Notes: generated by a model from the letters alone, not told the origin. DNA of 64,000 nucleotides from Caldicellulosiruptor saccharolyticus DSM 8903 (GCF_000016545.1 NC_009437.1:1937394-2001393), one strand, 5' to 3'. Counted from the stretch's first letter, positions 43,030 to 51,707 are shown. A program made the numbers and translations.

Positions 43030-44544
43030 ATGTTACAGAACTCCCAGAAATGGCATAGCAGAAGAAAGATTTATCTTTGTCGCATGGTGTCATTTAGCTC
43101 TTTTTTTATTGTTTCCATGATATTGATATTAACGTCAAATAGAAAAAGTCAAGATTTTTTGTTTGGCAGAATTTTTACATTTTTAAAAATTAGTACAAAT
43201 TATCATAATAACGTACAAATAACCAAAGATTTTATAGGAATATTATTACTTCTTCTAATTTTAGTTCTATTTTTGAGTGTGTATTTTTATCTTTTTGAAA
43301 GAGAATTTATAAACAGCTGCAATGATATGATAGCAGTAAGTACAGTTTTGATTTTAAACTTACTTTTGGTAAAATTTCTTATTCCAATTCCCGCATTTGC
43401 AATCCCAGCCTTTATGGGGATTGTTTTAATTTCTCTCTTGATCGATGTAAGGATTGCAATTGTAATCAACATTGTTGTATCGATTATTACATTGTTAGTT
43501 GTAGGAGACAAAAATTTTGATTTTGCTCTTTATCTTTTTATAGGTGGGAGTCTAAGTTCAATTGTTTCGCACAAGATTCAAAGTAGAATTCAGTTTATAA
43601 GTCATGGTTTTTTATCAAGCTTAATCTCAGCCCTTTTTGTTTTGGCAATTGAACTTGTCTATCAAACTGATGGGGAAATGATTTTATATAATTCAATAAA
43701 CTCCTTTGTTGGAACAGCGCTTTCATTTGTGCTCGCGTATGGTACTCTCCCTATATGGGAATACATCTTTGACTATGCAACACCAATTAGACTTATGGAA
43801 CTTTCAAATCCTAACCATCCATTGTTAAAAAGGTTACTATTAGAAGCTCCTGGTACGTATCATCACAGCTTAATTGTGGGGAATTTAGCAGAAGTTGCCT
43901 GTGAAGCTGTTGGTGGAAATTACCTCTTAGCACGAATAGGTGCTTATTACCATGATATTGGAAAATTGAAAAGACCATTTTATTTTAAAGAAAATCAAAT
44001 TGTAGAGGAAGACCCTCACAACAAAATATCACCAACTCTTTCTGCACTTATTATAACATCTCACACAAAAGATGGTGTTGAAATAGGCAAGGAATATAAA
44101 TTGCCTAAGCAGGTGTTGGATATAATAAGGCAGCACCATGGAACTACAAAGGTGGCTTTTTTCTATGGCAAGGCTTTGACACAAAATCAGCAAGTTAGTG
44201 AACAAAAGTTTAGGTATGAAGGTCCTGTCCCCCAGAGCAAAGAAGCGGCAATCGTTATGCTTGCAGACTCTGTTGAGGCGGCGGTAAGAGCACTATCATC
44301 GCCAACACCACAGCTGATTGAAAGTACTATAAGAGGGATAATTTATGAAAAACTTATGGACGGCCAGTTAAATTCAAGCAGTTTGACATTTAAAGAGTTA
44401 GAAACTATTTGTGAGAGTTTTATTAAAGTATTGACAGGTGTTTTCCATAAAAGAGTCAGTTATAATTTAGTTGATGACACTACAAATAAAATGGAAGAGG
44501 TGGTAAGCAGAAGTGAAAATTATCATTCAAAATCAGCAGGATAA
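43030..44544 (+). CDS. PgpH-like 7TM HD-domain cyclic di-AMP phosphodiesterase, short form
   Basis: A 504-residue membrane protein with a C-terminal HD domain. A first helix (about 18-36) is separated by only some 40 residues from the next one (about 68-92). Several further helices reach about 250, and the HD domain runs from about 265 to 450. Metal motifs are EAPGTYHHSLIVGNLAE near 277, ARIGAYYHDIGKLKRP near 308, and IRQHHGTT near 372. Classic PgpH/YqfF proteins have about 200 or more extracellular residues after helix 1 (7TMR-HDED domain); that sensor is missing here. The ATG at 43030 starts one base after the phoH stop. Confidence 0.85.
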   Translation: MLQNSQKWHSRRKIYLCRMVSFSSFFIVSMILILTSNRKSQDFLFGRIFTFLKISTNYHNNVQITKDFIGILLLLLILVLFLSVYFYLFEREFINSCNDMIAVSTVLILNLLLVKFLIPIPAFAIPAFMGIVLISLLIDVRIAIVINIVVSIITLLVVGDKNFDFALYLFIGGSLSSIVSHKIQSRIQFISHGFLSSLISALFVLAIELVYQTDGEMILYNSINSFVGTALSFVLAYGTLPIWEYIFDYATPIRLMELSNPNHPLLKRLLLEAPGTYHHSLIVGNLAEVACEAVGGNYLLARIGAYYHDIGKLKRPFYFKENQIVEEDPHNKISPTLSALIITSHTKDGVEIGKEYKLPKQVLDIIRQHHGTTKVAFFYGKALTQNQQVSEQKFRYEGPVPQSKEAAIVMLADSVEAAVRALSSPTPQLIESTIRGIIYEKLMDGQLNSSSLTFKELETICESFIKVLTGVFHKRVSYNLVDDTTNKMEEVVSRSENYHSKSAG

Positions 44545-44989
44545 ATATCAAATAGATGAGAGCATTTCCAAGATAATAGAAGATTCGGTATTGAATACAT
44601 TGAAGATTTTTATGGATGACGAAAACTATGAAATTAGTGTAATGATTGTTGATAATCAATTTATAAAAGAGCTAAACAAACACTATAGGAGTATAGACAA
44701 AGAAACTGATGTGTTATCATTCCCTATTTTTGAGTTTAAAAATGGAGAGCTTCAGGAAGATATAGCAATTGTAGAAGAGGAAATTCCACTTGGAGATATT
44801 GTAATCTCAATTGAAAAGGCTTATGAACAAGCAAAAGAGTTTGGACACTCTGTTGAAAGAGAGATTGCGTATTTGACTGTCCACTCGGTATTGCACTTAT
44901 TGGGCTTTGACCACATAGAAGAAGAGGATAGAATGCTTATGAGAAAATATGAAGAAATGGTTTTAGAGGGTATGGGGTTGACAAGATGA
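44513..44989 (+). CDS. ybeY: Endoribonuclease YbeY (rRNA maturation factor)
   Basis: A 158-residue zinc-dependent RNase for 16S rRNA processing. The zinc motif HSVLHLLGFDHIEEEDRML near residue 123 is the full HxxxHxxxxxH signature. DKETDVLSFPIFE near 62 and LGDIVISIEKAYEQA near 94 are also typical. The GTG start overlaps the pgpH-like gene by 32 nt, and its stop overlaps the next start by 4 nt. Confidence 0.93.
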   Translation: MKIIIQNQQDKYQIDESISKIIEDSVLNTLKIFMDDENYEISVMIVDNQFIKELNKHYRSIDKETDVLSFPIFEFKNGELQEDIAIVEEEIPLGDIVISIEKAYEQAKEFGHSVEREIAYLTVHSVLHLLGFDHIEEEDRMLMRKYEEMVLEGMGLTR

Positions 44990-45684
44990 AAAGAAAAAGA
45001 ACACTTCTTGAAAGCTTTGACAATGCAATAAATGGGATAATTATTGCGTTCAAGTCACAAAGGAATATGAAGATACATTTTTTAACAGCCTTTTTAGTAT
45101 TGTTTTTTACGATAGTATTTAAGCTAAACAAAATTGAAACAGTAATAATTTTGATTTGTATTGGATTTGTTATAACTGCAGAACTTATAAACACGGCGAT
45201 AGAAAATACTATTGACCTTATGGCCAAAGATTTTGAACCCAAAGCAAAGATTGCAAAAGATGTAGCAGCAGGTGCTGTTTTAGTGACTGCTCTTTTAGCC
45301 TTGACAATTGGATATTTTCTATTTTATGACAAGATGAAACTACCCTTAGAGATTACCTTAAAGCATATTAGAGGAATTTCTTTTCACGTAGTTTTTTTGT
45401 CGCTTATAATTGTGGCAATGGTAATAGTTGTCGTAAAAGCTGTCAACAAGAGGACAAAATTTATGCAAGGTGGAATGCCAAGTGGTCACACAGCTCTGGC
45501 CTTTGCAGCAGCAACTGCCATTATTATGCTTACAAATAATCTGATAATTGTTTCTTTGGCAGTCTTTATGGCATTTTTAGTTTTGGAGAGCAGAATAGAG
45601 GCAAAGATTCATACAATTTGGGAAGCAGTTGTAGGTGCAGTTATTGGTGTGCTTGTGACACTTTTGATATTCAAGATTAAATGA
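44986..45684 (+). CDS. DgkA-PAP2 fusion: undecaprenol/diacylglycerol kinase plus PAP2-like phosphatase
   Basis: A 232-residue two-part membrane protein. Residues 1-115 are a complete DgkA-type kinase (SFDNAINGIIIAFKSQRNMKIHF, then the catalytic segment ITAELINTAIENTIDLM near 66). Residues 125-232 are a PAP2-like module with GGMPSGHTALAFAAATA near 163 and SRIEAKIHTIWEAVVGA near 203. In the second module the usual first motif K-x6-RP is not evident and the last acidic residue is Glu in place of Asp. The ATG overlaps the ybeY stop by 4 nt. It likely balances undecaprenol and its phosphate. Confidence 0.85.
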   Translation: MKRKRTLLESFDNAINGIIIAFKSQRNMKIHFLTAFLVLFFTIVFKLNKIETVIILICIGFVITAELINTAIENTIDLMAKDFEPKAKIAKDVAAGAVLVTALLALTIGYFLFYDKMKLPLEITLKHIRGISFHVVFLSLIIVAMVIVVVKAVNKRTKFMQGGMPSGHTALAFAAATAIIMLTNNLIIVSLAVFMAFLVLESRIEAKIHTIWEAVVGAVIGVLVTLLIFKIK

Positions 45685-45697
45685 GAGAGGGACAACC

Positions 45698-46774
45698 ATG
45701 AAAAGGATTTTCTCAAAAGGGTTGGTATTTAATATTTGTATAATTGCAAGTGTGATAATTTTGCTTTTATCGTTGTTAGCAGGTTGCGGAAAGAAAAAGG
45801 TTTCTGTTCACAGCGATCCTGAAATCAATAAAGTGAAGCAGACTGAAAAAGAAGAACATAATAATGTAACAAGTTTTAGTTCAGATAATTACATATGCAA
45901 GCTCACAGGTGAGGTTATATATCAAAAGGACGAGCACCAGGTGATAGCAGTGATGATAAACAATGAACCTGGCGCAATCCCTCAATCTTCTTTAAATCAA
46001 GCAGAATATCTTTATGAAGCACTAATAGAAGGCGGAGCAACACGGATAATGGCAATCTACCACCATACATATCCAAAAAAAGTGGGACCAATCAGAAGTG
46101 CAAGACCTTACTTTATGCAGATAGCAAAGTCACTAAATGCATATTATGTTCACTGTGGAGGAAGTCCTCAAGCTTATAGGCTCTTTAAACAAGGTTATAT
46201 CCCTCATATTGACGCAATTTACACAGGTGGAGGAATTTTTTATAGAACATTTGATAGAAAGGCACCACATAATTTGTATTCAACAATGGAGAGTCTGATA
46301 AAGTACTTTGATAAAAAAGGGTACAAAAAACAGCAAGGTTATAAGTTTTATCCTTTAACAGACAGTGTAGTCAATAAATATACTTCAGAAAACTCAAAAG
46401 TTAAAATTCGATTTTCTGGTTGGTATTATGTTAAGTACGAGTATGACCCTGTGAAGAAGGCTTATAAAAGGTTTGTGAAAGAAAAGCCACATATTGACAA
46501 GGAAACAGGTGTTGAGCTTTTTGCAAAAAATTTGATAATATTAGTTGCTAAATATGATACAATAAAGAATGACGACAAAGGACGGCAAGAAGTAGATTTT
46601 TCTAAAGGGAAAGGATACTTACTTCAAGAAGGAAAAACTATTCCAATAACTTATACATTTGATATAAAAAACTCATTTATAATGAAAGATAATGACGGCA
46701 AAGAGATTAAGCTTCTAAAGGGTAAAACATGGTTTGAAATAGTACCTCAATATGGGGAAATAGAGATTAATTGA
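45698..46774 (+). CDS. DUF3048 lipoprotein (YerB-like)
   Basis: A 358-residue exported lipoprotein. The signal peptide has a lipobox LLAGC around residue 29, then a charged linker rich in Glu and Lys. The DUF3048 N-terminal domain covers about 55-195, with VIAVMINNEPGAIPQSSLNQ, LIEGGATRIMAIYHH and GPIRSARPYFM. The DUF3048 C-terminal domain covers about 225-355 (GVELFAKNLIILVAKY, KGKGYLLQEGK, KGKTWFEIVPQ). The biochemical role of the family is unknown. It is placed 13 nt after the DgkA-PAP2 gene and overlaps the upstream part of the next frame. Confidence 0.85.
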   Translation: MKRIFSKGLVFNICIIASVIILLLSLLAGCGKKKVSVHSDPEINKVKQTEKEEHNNVTSFSSDNYICKLTGEVIYQKDEHQVIAVMINNEPGAIPQSSLNQAEYLYEALIEGGATRIMAIYHHTYPKKVGPIRSARPYFMQIAKSLNAYYVHCGGSPQAYRLFKQGYIPHIDAIYTGGGIFYRTFDRKAPHNLYSTMESLIKYFDKKGYKKQQGYKFYPLTDSVVNKYTSENSKVKIRFSGWYYVKYEYDPVKKAYKRFVKEKPHIDKETGVELFAKNLIILVAKYDTIKNDDKGRQEVDFSKGKGYLLQEGKTIPITYTFDIKNSFIMKDNDGKEIKLLKGKTWFEIVPQYGEIEIN

Positions 46775-46788
46775 GAGGAGAGAGAATT

Positions 46789-48411
46789 TTGAAAGTAACC
46801 TTTTTAGGTGCTGCTCAAACTGTGACAGGTTCGTGTTACTATTTTGAATGTGAAGGTAAAAAATTTTTGATTGACTGTGGTATGTTTCAAGGTGGGCATG
46901 CAGAGGACGAGCTAAATTTTGAGGTATTCCCGTTCAATCCATCAGAGATTGACTTTATGATTTTATCCCATGCTCACATTGACCACAGTGGAAGAATTCC
47001 TAAACTTTATAAAGATGGGTTTAGAGGAATAATCTACACAACTGATGCAACTGTTGATTTGTGTTCCATTATGCTTCCAGACAGTGCGCATATTCAAGAA
47101 AGTGATGTGGAATGGAAGAATAAAAAAAGAAAGAGAGAAGGCAGAGAAGAGCTAAAGCCCCTTTATACCATTGACGATGCCTATGCGTGTTTAGACCTTT
47201 TCAGCGGTGTGAAGTATGAAGAGGTAATTGAAATAGATAGTAATCTTCGGTTTGTATTGAAAGATGCAGGTCATATGCTTGGCTCAGCAATAGTTGAGCT
47301 TTATATAACTGAAAATGAAAAAGAGTACAAGTTAGTGTTTTCTGGCGATTTAGGGAATAGAAACGTTCCCATTTTAAAAGACCCATCAACAATAGATGGC
47401 TGTGATTATCTTTTTATTGAAAGCACCTACGGTGATCGACTGCATGAAGATGTGGAAAATAAGTCTAAAAGGCTAATAAGAATAATTTGTGATACCATTT
47501 CAAATGGTGGTAAGGTCATAATTCCTTCGTTTGCAGTGGGAAGAACTCAAGAGATTTTATATGAAATAGCAAAGGTGCTTACTACAGGTTCTGATGAGGC
47601 AAAACTTATTCAAAGTGTTGAGATTTTTGTTGACAGTCCATTGGCTACCTCAGCAAGTGGTGTGTACAAAAAACACATAGACTACTTTGATGAAGAGGCT
47701 GCAGAGTTTATAAAAAAGGGAATTTATCCACTTGAACCTAAGAATTTGAAATTTGTCCGTACAGCTGACGAGTCAAAGATGCTAAATGACTATGAAGGAA
47801 GCTGTATAATAATCTCATCAAGTGGAATGTGCGAAGCTGGGCGAATAAAACATCATTTAAAACACAACCTTTGGAAGAAGAACAACACTATCTTATTTGT
47901 GGGGTATCAAGCCCCAAACACCCTTGGAAGAAAACTTTTAGATGGTCAGAAAAAGGTCAAGATCTTTGGTGAAGAAATTGAAGTAAAAGCAAAGATAGAG
48001 TATATCGAAGCATATTCAGGACATGCTGACAAAAACGGACTTATCAAGTGGATTGATAGTATGAAAAACAAGCCCCAACAAGTCTTTATTGTGCATGGTG
48101 AGAAAGAGTCACAAGTTGAATTTGCCCAGGAGCTTAAAAGAAACTTTGATTTTGATGTTCATATCCCTGCACGTGGCGAATTTTACGTAATAGGTCCGGA
48201 GCAGATTGTGACAAAAGACAGACTATTTTCAGAGTCGCCTTCATTTGTCAATCTCTCTATTTTGGCTCAGATTGAGGATATTGAAGATGACTTAAATAGA
48301 CTAAAAGAACACATAAAAAGTGCTTCTGTTTCACCAGAGAGGTTAAATGCTATAAACAGTAATCTTGAAGAGCTTCGATACCTTATTAGCTTAGCACTCA
48401 ATGATTATTGA
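46789..48411 (+). CDS. Beta-CASP metallo-beta-lactamase ribonuclease (CPSF-like)
   Basis: A 540-residue RNA-processing hydrolase family member. Metal motifs are MILSHAHIDHSGRIP near residue 58 (HxHxDH), DAGHMLGSAIVEL near 160, and FSGDLGN near 187. The beta-CASP part has IIPSFAVGRTQEIL near 248, SSSGMCEAGRIKHHLK near 345, and the C-terminal AYSGHADKNGL and FIVHGEKES histidines. The TTG at 46789 is preferred because GAGGAG lies 8 nt upstream and the protein then begins KVTFLGAA, as in relatives. No KH domain is attached. Confidence 0.88.
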   Translation: MKVTFLGAAQTVTGSCYYFECEGKKFLIDCGMFQGGHAEDELNFEVFPFNPSEIDFMILSHAHIDHSGRIPKLYKDGFRGIIYTTDATVDLCSIMLPDSAHIQESDVEWKNKKRKREGREELKPLYTIDDAYACLDLFSGVKYEEVIEIDSNLRFVLKDAGHMLGSAIVELYITENEKEYKLVFSGDLGNRNVPILKDPSTIDGCDYLFIESTYGDRLHEDVENKSKRLIRIICDTISNGGKVIIPSFAVGRTQEILYEIAKVLTTGSDEAKLIQSVEIFVDSPLATSASGVYKKHIDYFDEEAAEFIKKGIYPLEPKNLKFVRTADESKMLNDYEGSCIIISSSGMCEAGRIKHHLKHNLWKKNNTILFVGYQAPNTLGRKLLDGQKKVKIFGEEIEVKAKIEYIEAYSGHADKNGLIKWIDSMKNKPQQVFIVHGEKESQVEFAQELKRNFDFDVHIPARGEFYVIGPEQIVTKDRLFSESPSFVNLSILAQIEDIEDDLNRLKEHIKSASVSPERLNAINSNLEELRYLISLALNDY

Positions 48412-48416
48412 TATTT

Positions 48417-48959
48417 TCACCTTATGTCTACATTCTTTAATACAAAAAGTTTGTTGGAAAATTTGAAATAGATATTTATGGATGAGGTCTGGTAAGGTAG
48501 TGGCAGAAATTTGGCATAAAATTTTACTTTATACCCGAGAGGTTTATCTGTAGGGAAGTTTTCTATTTCATAGTACGGAATAGGGTAGAATTTTTGTTTT
48601 GTAGTTGTATCTTCGATGTAGATGTATTCAAATGCTGATTTATCAATATTTTTTCTTGCTAAATCTTCGATAATAAGTGTCAGACCAAAATAGCTTTGGT
48701 TGCCTGTAATCTGGGAATAGGTTATAAAATACTTCTCCTTTGTTATTTTTTCGAGGCTTACTTTAAGCAGTCCTATTGTTGAGAAATATTTAGACTCGCC
48801 AAAACTTAATTTTACCATCGAAGGTTCATGGTACACGTATATATGCTGATTTGAACTTCTCATAATGAAAATACTGAGGATAATGTATACAATTAAGATG
48901 ACACAAAGTATACTCACAAGCTTTGTCTTCATCTCTTTAATATGCTTAAACATGTTCAT
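48417..48959 (-). CDS. Unknown single-pass membrane-anchored protein
   Basis: A 180-residue protein I do not recognise. It has one hydrophobic helix at about residues 13-32 after a basic N-terminus. The outside domain is rich in aromatic residues and beta-prone (YVYHEPSMVKLSFGE, YFITYSQITGN, YGLTLII-like, PIPYYEIENFP) and ends KNVDIR. It lies alone on the minus strand between two plus-strand genes, with no strong ribosome binding site; ATG at 48959, 48953 or 48932 are all possible starts. Length, helix and codon use make it look real. Confidence 0.55.
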   Translation of the reverse strand: MNMFKHIKEMKTKLVSILCVILIVYIILSIFIMRSSNQHIYVYHEPSMVKLSFGESKYFSTIGLLKVSLEKITKEKYFITYSQITGNQSYFGLTLIIEDLARKNIDKSAFEYIYIEDTTTKQKFYPIPYYEIENFPTDKPLGYKVKFYAKFLPLPYQTSSINIYFKFSNKLFVLKNVDIR

Positions 48960-49028
48960 TTATATTATATTTTTTGCGACTTCTTTTTTTGCAAGTGAAT
49001 GAAATTATTTTTTGTTTGGGGTGAAAAG

Positions 49029-50174
49029 ATGAGATTCTTGGACGCAGGTGAAACACACGGCAGATGCTTAGTAGGAATTATTGAAGGATTTCCAGCAAAT
49101 GTAAAGATCAATATTGATAATATCAATAGACTTTTAGAACTTCGCCAAAGAGGTTATGGTAGAGGCAAGAGAATGGAAATAGAAAAAGACAAAGCTACAA
49201 TTCTGTCAGGTGTGAGAAACTCATATACAACAGGAGCGCCTATTACAATAATGATTGAGAACAGAGATTATGTAAATTGGCAAAAATATATGGATCCAAT
49301 TTTATGCGACACTATGACTAAAAAGGTTACTGTACCACGTCCTGGGCATGCTGATTTGCCTGGCTGTCTTAAATATGGATTTGACGATGCAAGACCTGTG
49401 CTGGAGAGGGCAAGTGCGCGTGAGACTGCTATGCGTGTTGCAATAGGGGCTTTATGTGAAGAGCTTTTGAATGTTTTTGGTATAAAACTCTACAATCACG
49501 TTGTTGAAATAGGCGGGGTCAGAATCAAAAAAGAGTATAGTACTGACGATGTAAATTTATTCGAGGAGGCGGAAAACTCTGACCTTTTTTGTATTGACAA
49601 AGAAGCTGAAAATGATATGAAGCAGGTAATAGATAGCGCAAAAGAAGCGGGAGATAGTGTTGGTGGTGTTGCTGAGGTAATTTGTAAAAATGTACCTTTT
49701 GGTCTTGGAAGTCATGTACACTGGGATAGGAAACTTGACGGACTGCTTGCTCAGGCTGTTATGAGCATCCAGTCTGTTAAAGGCGTTGAAATTGGAATGG
49801 GATTTGAAGTATCAAGAAGGTTTGGTAGTGAAGTGCATGATGAGATTTTTTACGATGATCAAAAAGGCTTTTATAGAAAGACAAACAATGCAGGTGGTAT
49901 TGAAGGTGGAATTTCCAATGGTATGGATATTGTAATAAGGGCTGCTTTCAAGCCAATTCCGACATTGTACAAGCCACTCAGAAGTGTAGATTTACAAGGT
50001 TTAAAGGAAAAAGAAGCAGCAGTTGAAAGATCAGATACTTGCGCTGTACCAGCAGGAAGTGTTGTAATGAGGGCTGCTGTAGCTTATGTATTAGCAAATA
50101 GCTTGATTGACCGCCTGTCAGGTGATTCTTTAGATATCATGATAGATAATTACAAAAGATTGTACCAGAAGTAA
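49029..50174 (+). CDS. aroC: Chorismate synthase
   Basis: A 381-residue shikimate-pathway enzyme that needs reduced FMN. Signatures are LDAGETHGRCLVGIIEGFP at the N-terminus, RQRGYGRGKRMEIEKD near residue 38, RPGHADLPGCLKYGFDDARP near 105, and ERASARETAMRVA near 128. The SDTCAVPAGSVVMRA end is also typical. The ATG at 49029 follows GGGGTG; the longer frame from 48999 lacks a binding site. It stands apart from other aromatic genes, although a TRAP gene is elsewhere in the window. Confidence 0.95.
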   Translation: MRFLDAGETHGRCLVGIIEGFPANVKINIDNINRLLELRQRGYGRGKRMEIEKDKATILSGVRNSYTTGAPITIMIENRDYVNWQKYMDPILCDTMTKKVTVPRPGHADLPGCLKYGFDDARPVLERASARETAMRVAIGALCEELLNVFGIKLYNHVVEIGGVRIKKEYSTDDVNLFEEAENSDLFCIDKEAENDMKQVIDSAKEAGDSVGGVAEVICKNVPFGLGSHVHWDRKLDGLLAQAVMSIQSVKGVEIGMGFEVSRRFGSEVHDEIFYDDQKGFYRKTNNAGGIEGGISNGMDIVIRAAFKPIPTLYKPLRSVDLQGLKEKEAAVERSDTCAVPAGSVVMRAAVAYVLANSLIDRLSGDSLDIMIDNYKRLYQK

Positions 50175-50187
50175 AAGATGGATACAT

Positions 50188-50231
50188 ACCCCCTACATTA
50201 AAAACTCAAAATAAGTTGTAGGGGGTGTTTT
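50188..50231 (+). promoter_or_regulatory. Hairpin enclosing the dacF ribosome binding site; possible terminator/RBS switch
   Basis: ACCCCCTACA at 50188-50197 pairs perfectly with TGTAGGGGGT at 50217-50226 across a 19-nt loop, followed by GTTTTTG. The 3' arm contains AGGGGGTG, the only ribosome binding site of the next gene. The structure can act as a weak terminator of aroC or hide the binding site. Confidence 0.6.
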
Positions 50232-50236
50232 TGTAT

Positions 50237-51370
50237 ATGTCCAAGAAAATCAAGTTTTCTGTTCTATTGGTTATAGTAAGTTTAAGGATTTTAAGCTATT
50301 CTAATGAATGCTATGCAGGTTTGAAATGTGACATTCAAGTCACTGCAAAATCGGCAATAGCAATAGAATGGATTACAGGCAAAATTTTATTTGAGAAAAA
50401 CAAAGATTTAAAGCTCCCTATGGCAAGTACTACTAAAATAATGACAGCGATACTGGCGATAGAAAATTGCGACCTCAACAAGGAGATTGAAATTCCTGCT
50501 CAAGCTATTGGTGTTCCTGGCTCGTCGATTTATTTAGAAAAAGGTGAAAGGCTTAAAATAATTGAGCTTTTATATGGACTTATGCTTGCCTCTGGCAACG
50601 ACGCTGCGGCTGCTTTGGCAATTAGCGTTTGCGGAGATGTTAAAAAGTTTGTTAATTTAATGAACAAAAAAGCAAAAGAGCTTGGACTTGAGAATACTAT
50701 GTTTTCCTCCCCACACGGGCTTGAAGAAGGAGAACATTACACTACCGCACATGATTTAGCACGTCTTACTGCTTATGCCATGAAAAATCAGACATTTAGA
50801 GAAATTGTAAGCACAACTCAAAAGGAAATAAGGTGGACAACAAGACCATATAGTAGAGTTTTAAAAAATAAAAACAAGATGCTAAAATCTTATCAAGGTG
50901 CAGAAGGTGTTAAGACAGGGTTTACTAAAAGAGCCGGCAGATGTCTTGTCACCTCTGCTTGCCGAGATGATTTTAGGGTTATTTGTGTTGTGCTCAACGC
51001 ACCTGATATGTGGAATGATACTAAAAAAATTCTTGATTTTGCATATCAAAATTACAAAATTCTCAAAATTGCCAGAGGAGAGATTGGTTATTTGAGAGTA
51101 AAAGATTCAAAGGAGAATTGGATAAAATTGGGGATAACAGAACAAAATATTTTTGTTTTGACAAAGGACCAGTATCCAGGTCTCAATGTTGTGATTTCAA
51201 AGAAGGTTTCAGCACCAGTTAAAAAGTATACAGAGGTAGGGAAGCTTGAGATAAAATATGACCATCAAACCTACTCAGTTCCTATTGCGACTCTTCAAGG
51301 ATGTCAGAGAAAAACCTTTTGGGACAAGTTAAAAGAGAGGTTTTTCGGGCAGAAAGCCTCTCAAAAATAA
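50237..51370 (+). CDS. D-alanyl-D-alanine carboxypeptidase (DacF/PBP5-like)
   Basis: A 377-residue secreted low-molecular-mass penicillin-binding protein, with a signal peptide at residues 1-27 ending around CYAG. Active-site motifs are SxxK in PMASTTKIMTAILAI near 61, SGN in LASGNDAAAALA near 120, and KTG in GVKTGFTKRAGRC near 222. A PBP5 C-terminal domain follows, and the end (KLKERFFGQKASQK) could be an amphipathic membrane anchor. ATG at 50237 is preferred with AGGGGGTG about 9 nt upstream; TTG at 50231 is another choice. It is the second enzyme of this family in the window; the first has a full C-terminal helix. Confidence 0.87.
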   Translation: MSKKIKFSVLLVIVSLRILSYSNECYAGLKCDIQVTAKSAIAIEWITGKILFEKNKDLKLPMASTTKIMTAILAIENCDLNKEIEIPAQAIGVPGSSIYLEKGERLKIIELLYGLMLASGNDAAAALAISVCGDVKKFVNLMNKKAKELGLENTMFSSPHGLEEGEHYTTAHDLARLTAYAMKNQTFREIVSTTQKEIRWTTRPYSRVLKNKNKMLKSYQGAEGVKTGFTKRAGRCLVTSACRDDFRVICVVLNAPDMWNDTKKILDFAYQNYKILKIARGEIGYLRVKDSKENWIKLGITEQNIFVLTKDQYPGLNVVISKKVSAPVKKYTEVGKLEIKYDHQTYSVPIATLQGCQRKTFWDKLKERFFGQKASQK

Positions 51371-51410
51371 ATTTAGCGTGGGCTTTAGCCACGCTAAATT
51401 TATTTACTTT
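51366..51410. terminator. Terminator between dacF and the HPr-like gene
   Basis: AATAAATTTAGCGTGG at 51366-51381 pairs perfectly (16 bp) with 51389-51404 across a 7-nt loop. It starts in the last codons of dacF and ends at the stop of the convergent HPr-like gene, so it serves both. Confidence 0.8.
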
Positions 51411-51634
51411 TCTATAAACGGCTCAAGCTCTTTTAATAGGTCTTCGCAATTGTCTGAATGAATCTCTACCTTAATAGGCTTGCTGAGATCAAGGCTGAAT
51501 ATGCCCATGATTGACTTTGCATCAACTACGTACCTGCCAGATGTTAGGTCAATGTCAAATGGATACTTACTAACAATGTTGACAAAATTCTTAACTGAAT
51601 CAATTGTGTTTAGTCTTACTGTTACTGTTTTCAT
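51404..51634 (-). CDS. HPr-like protein lacking the phospho-accepting histidine (Crh-like)
   Basis: A 76-residue protein of the HPr fold. The second half is clearly HPr: DAKSIMGIFSLDLSKP, with Ser41 at the position of regulatory Ser46, then VEIHSDNCEDLLKELEPFIE. The first half should contain the GIHARP active site, but reads RLNTIDSVKNFVNIVSKY with no histidine, so it cannot pass phosphate in the sugar PTS. This is the pattern of Bacillus Crh, which acts with CcpA after Ser46 phosphorylation, although the exact substitution differs. GGGAGGAA precedes the ATG. It is a single gene with its own promoter. Confidence 0.82.
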   Translation of the reverse strand: MKTVTVRLNTIDSVKNFVNIVSKYPFDIDLTSGRYVVDAKSIMGIFSLDLSKPIKVEIHSDNCEDLLKELEPFIEK

Positions 51635-51678
51635 TTTAAATTCCTCCCTTCACAACTAAAATAATACTCACATTTATT

Positions 51679-51707
51679 ATCATACATATTTTTAAGACTT
51701 AAATCAA
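51679..51707 (-). promoter_or_regulatory. Probable promoter of the HPr-like gene
   Basis: On the minus strand TTGATT (51707-51702) and TATGAT (51684-51679) are separated by 17 nt, about 45 nt before the ATG. Confidence 0.5.
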
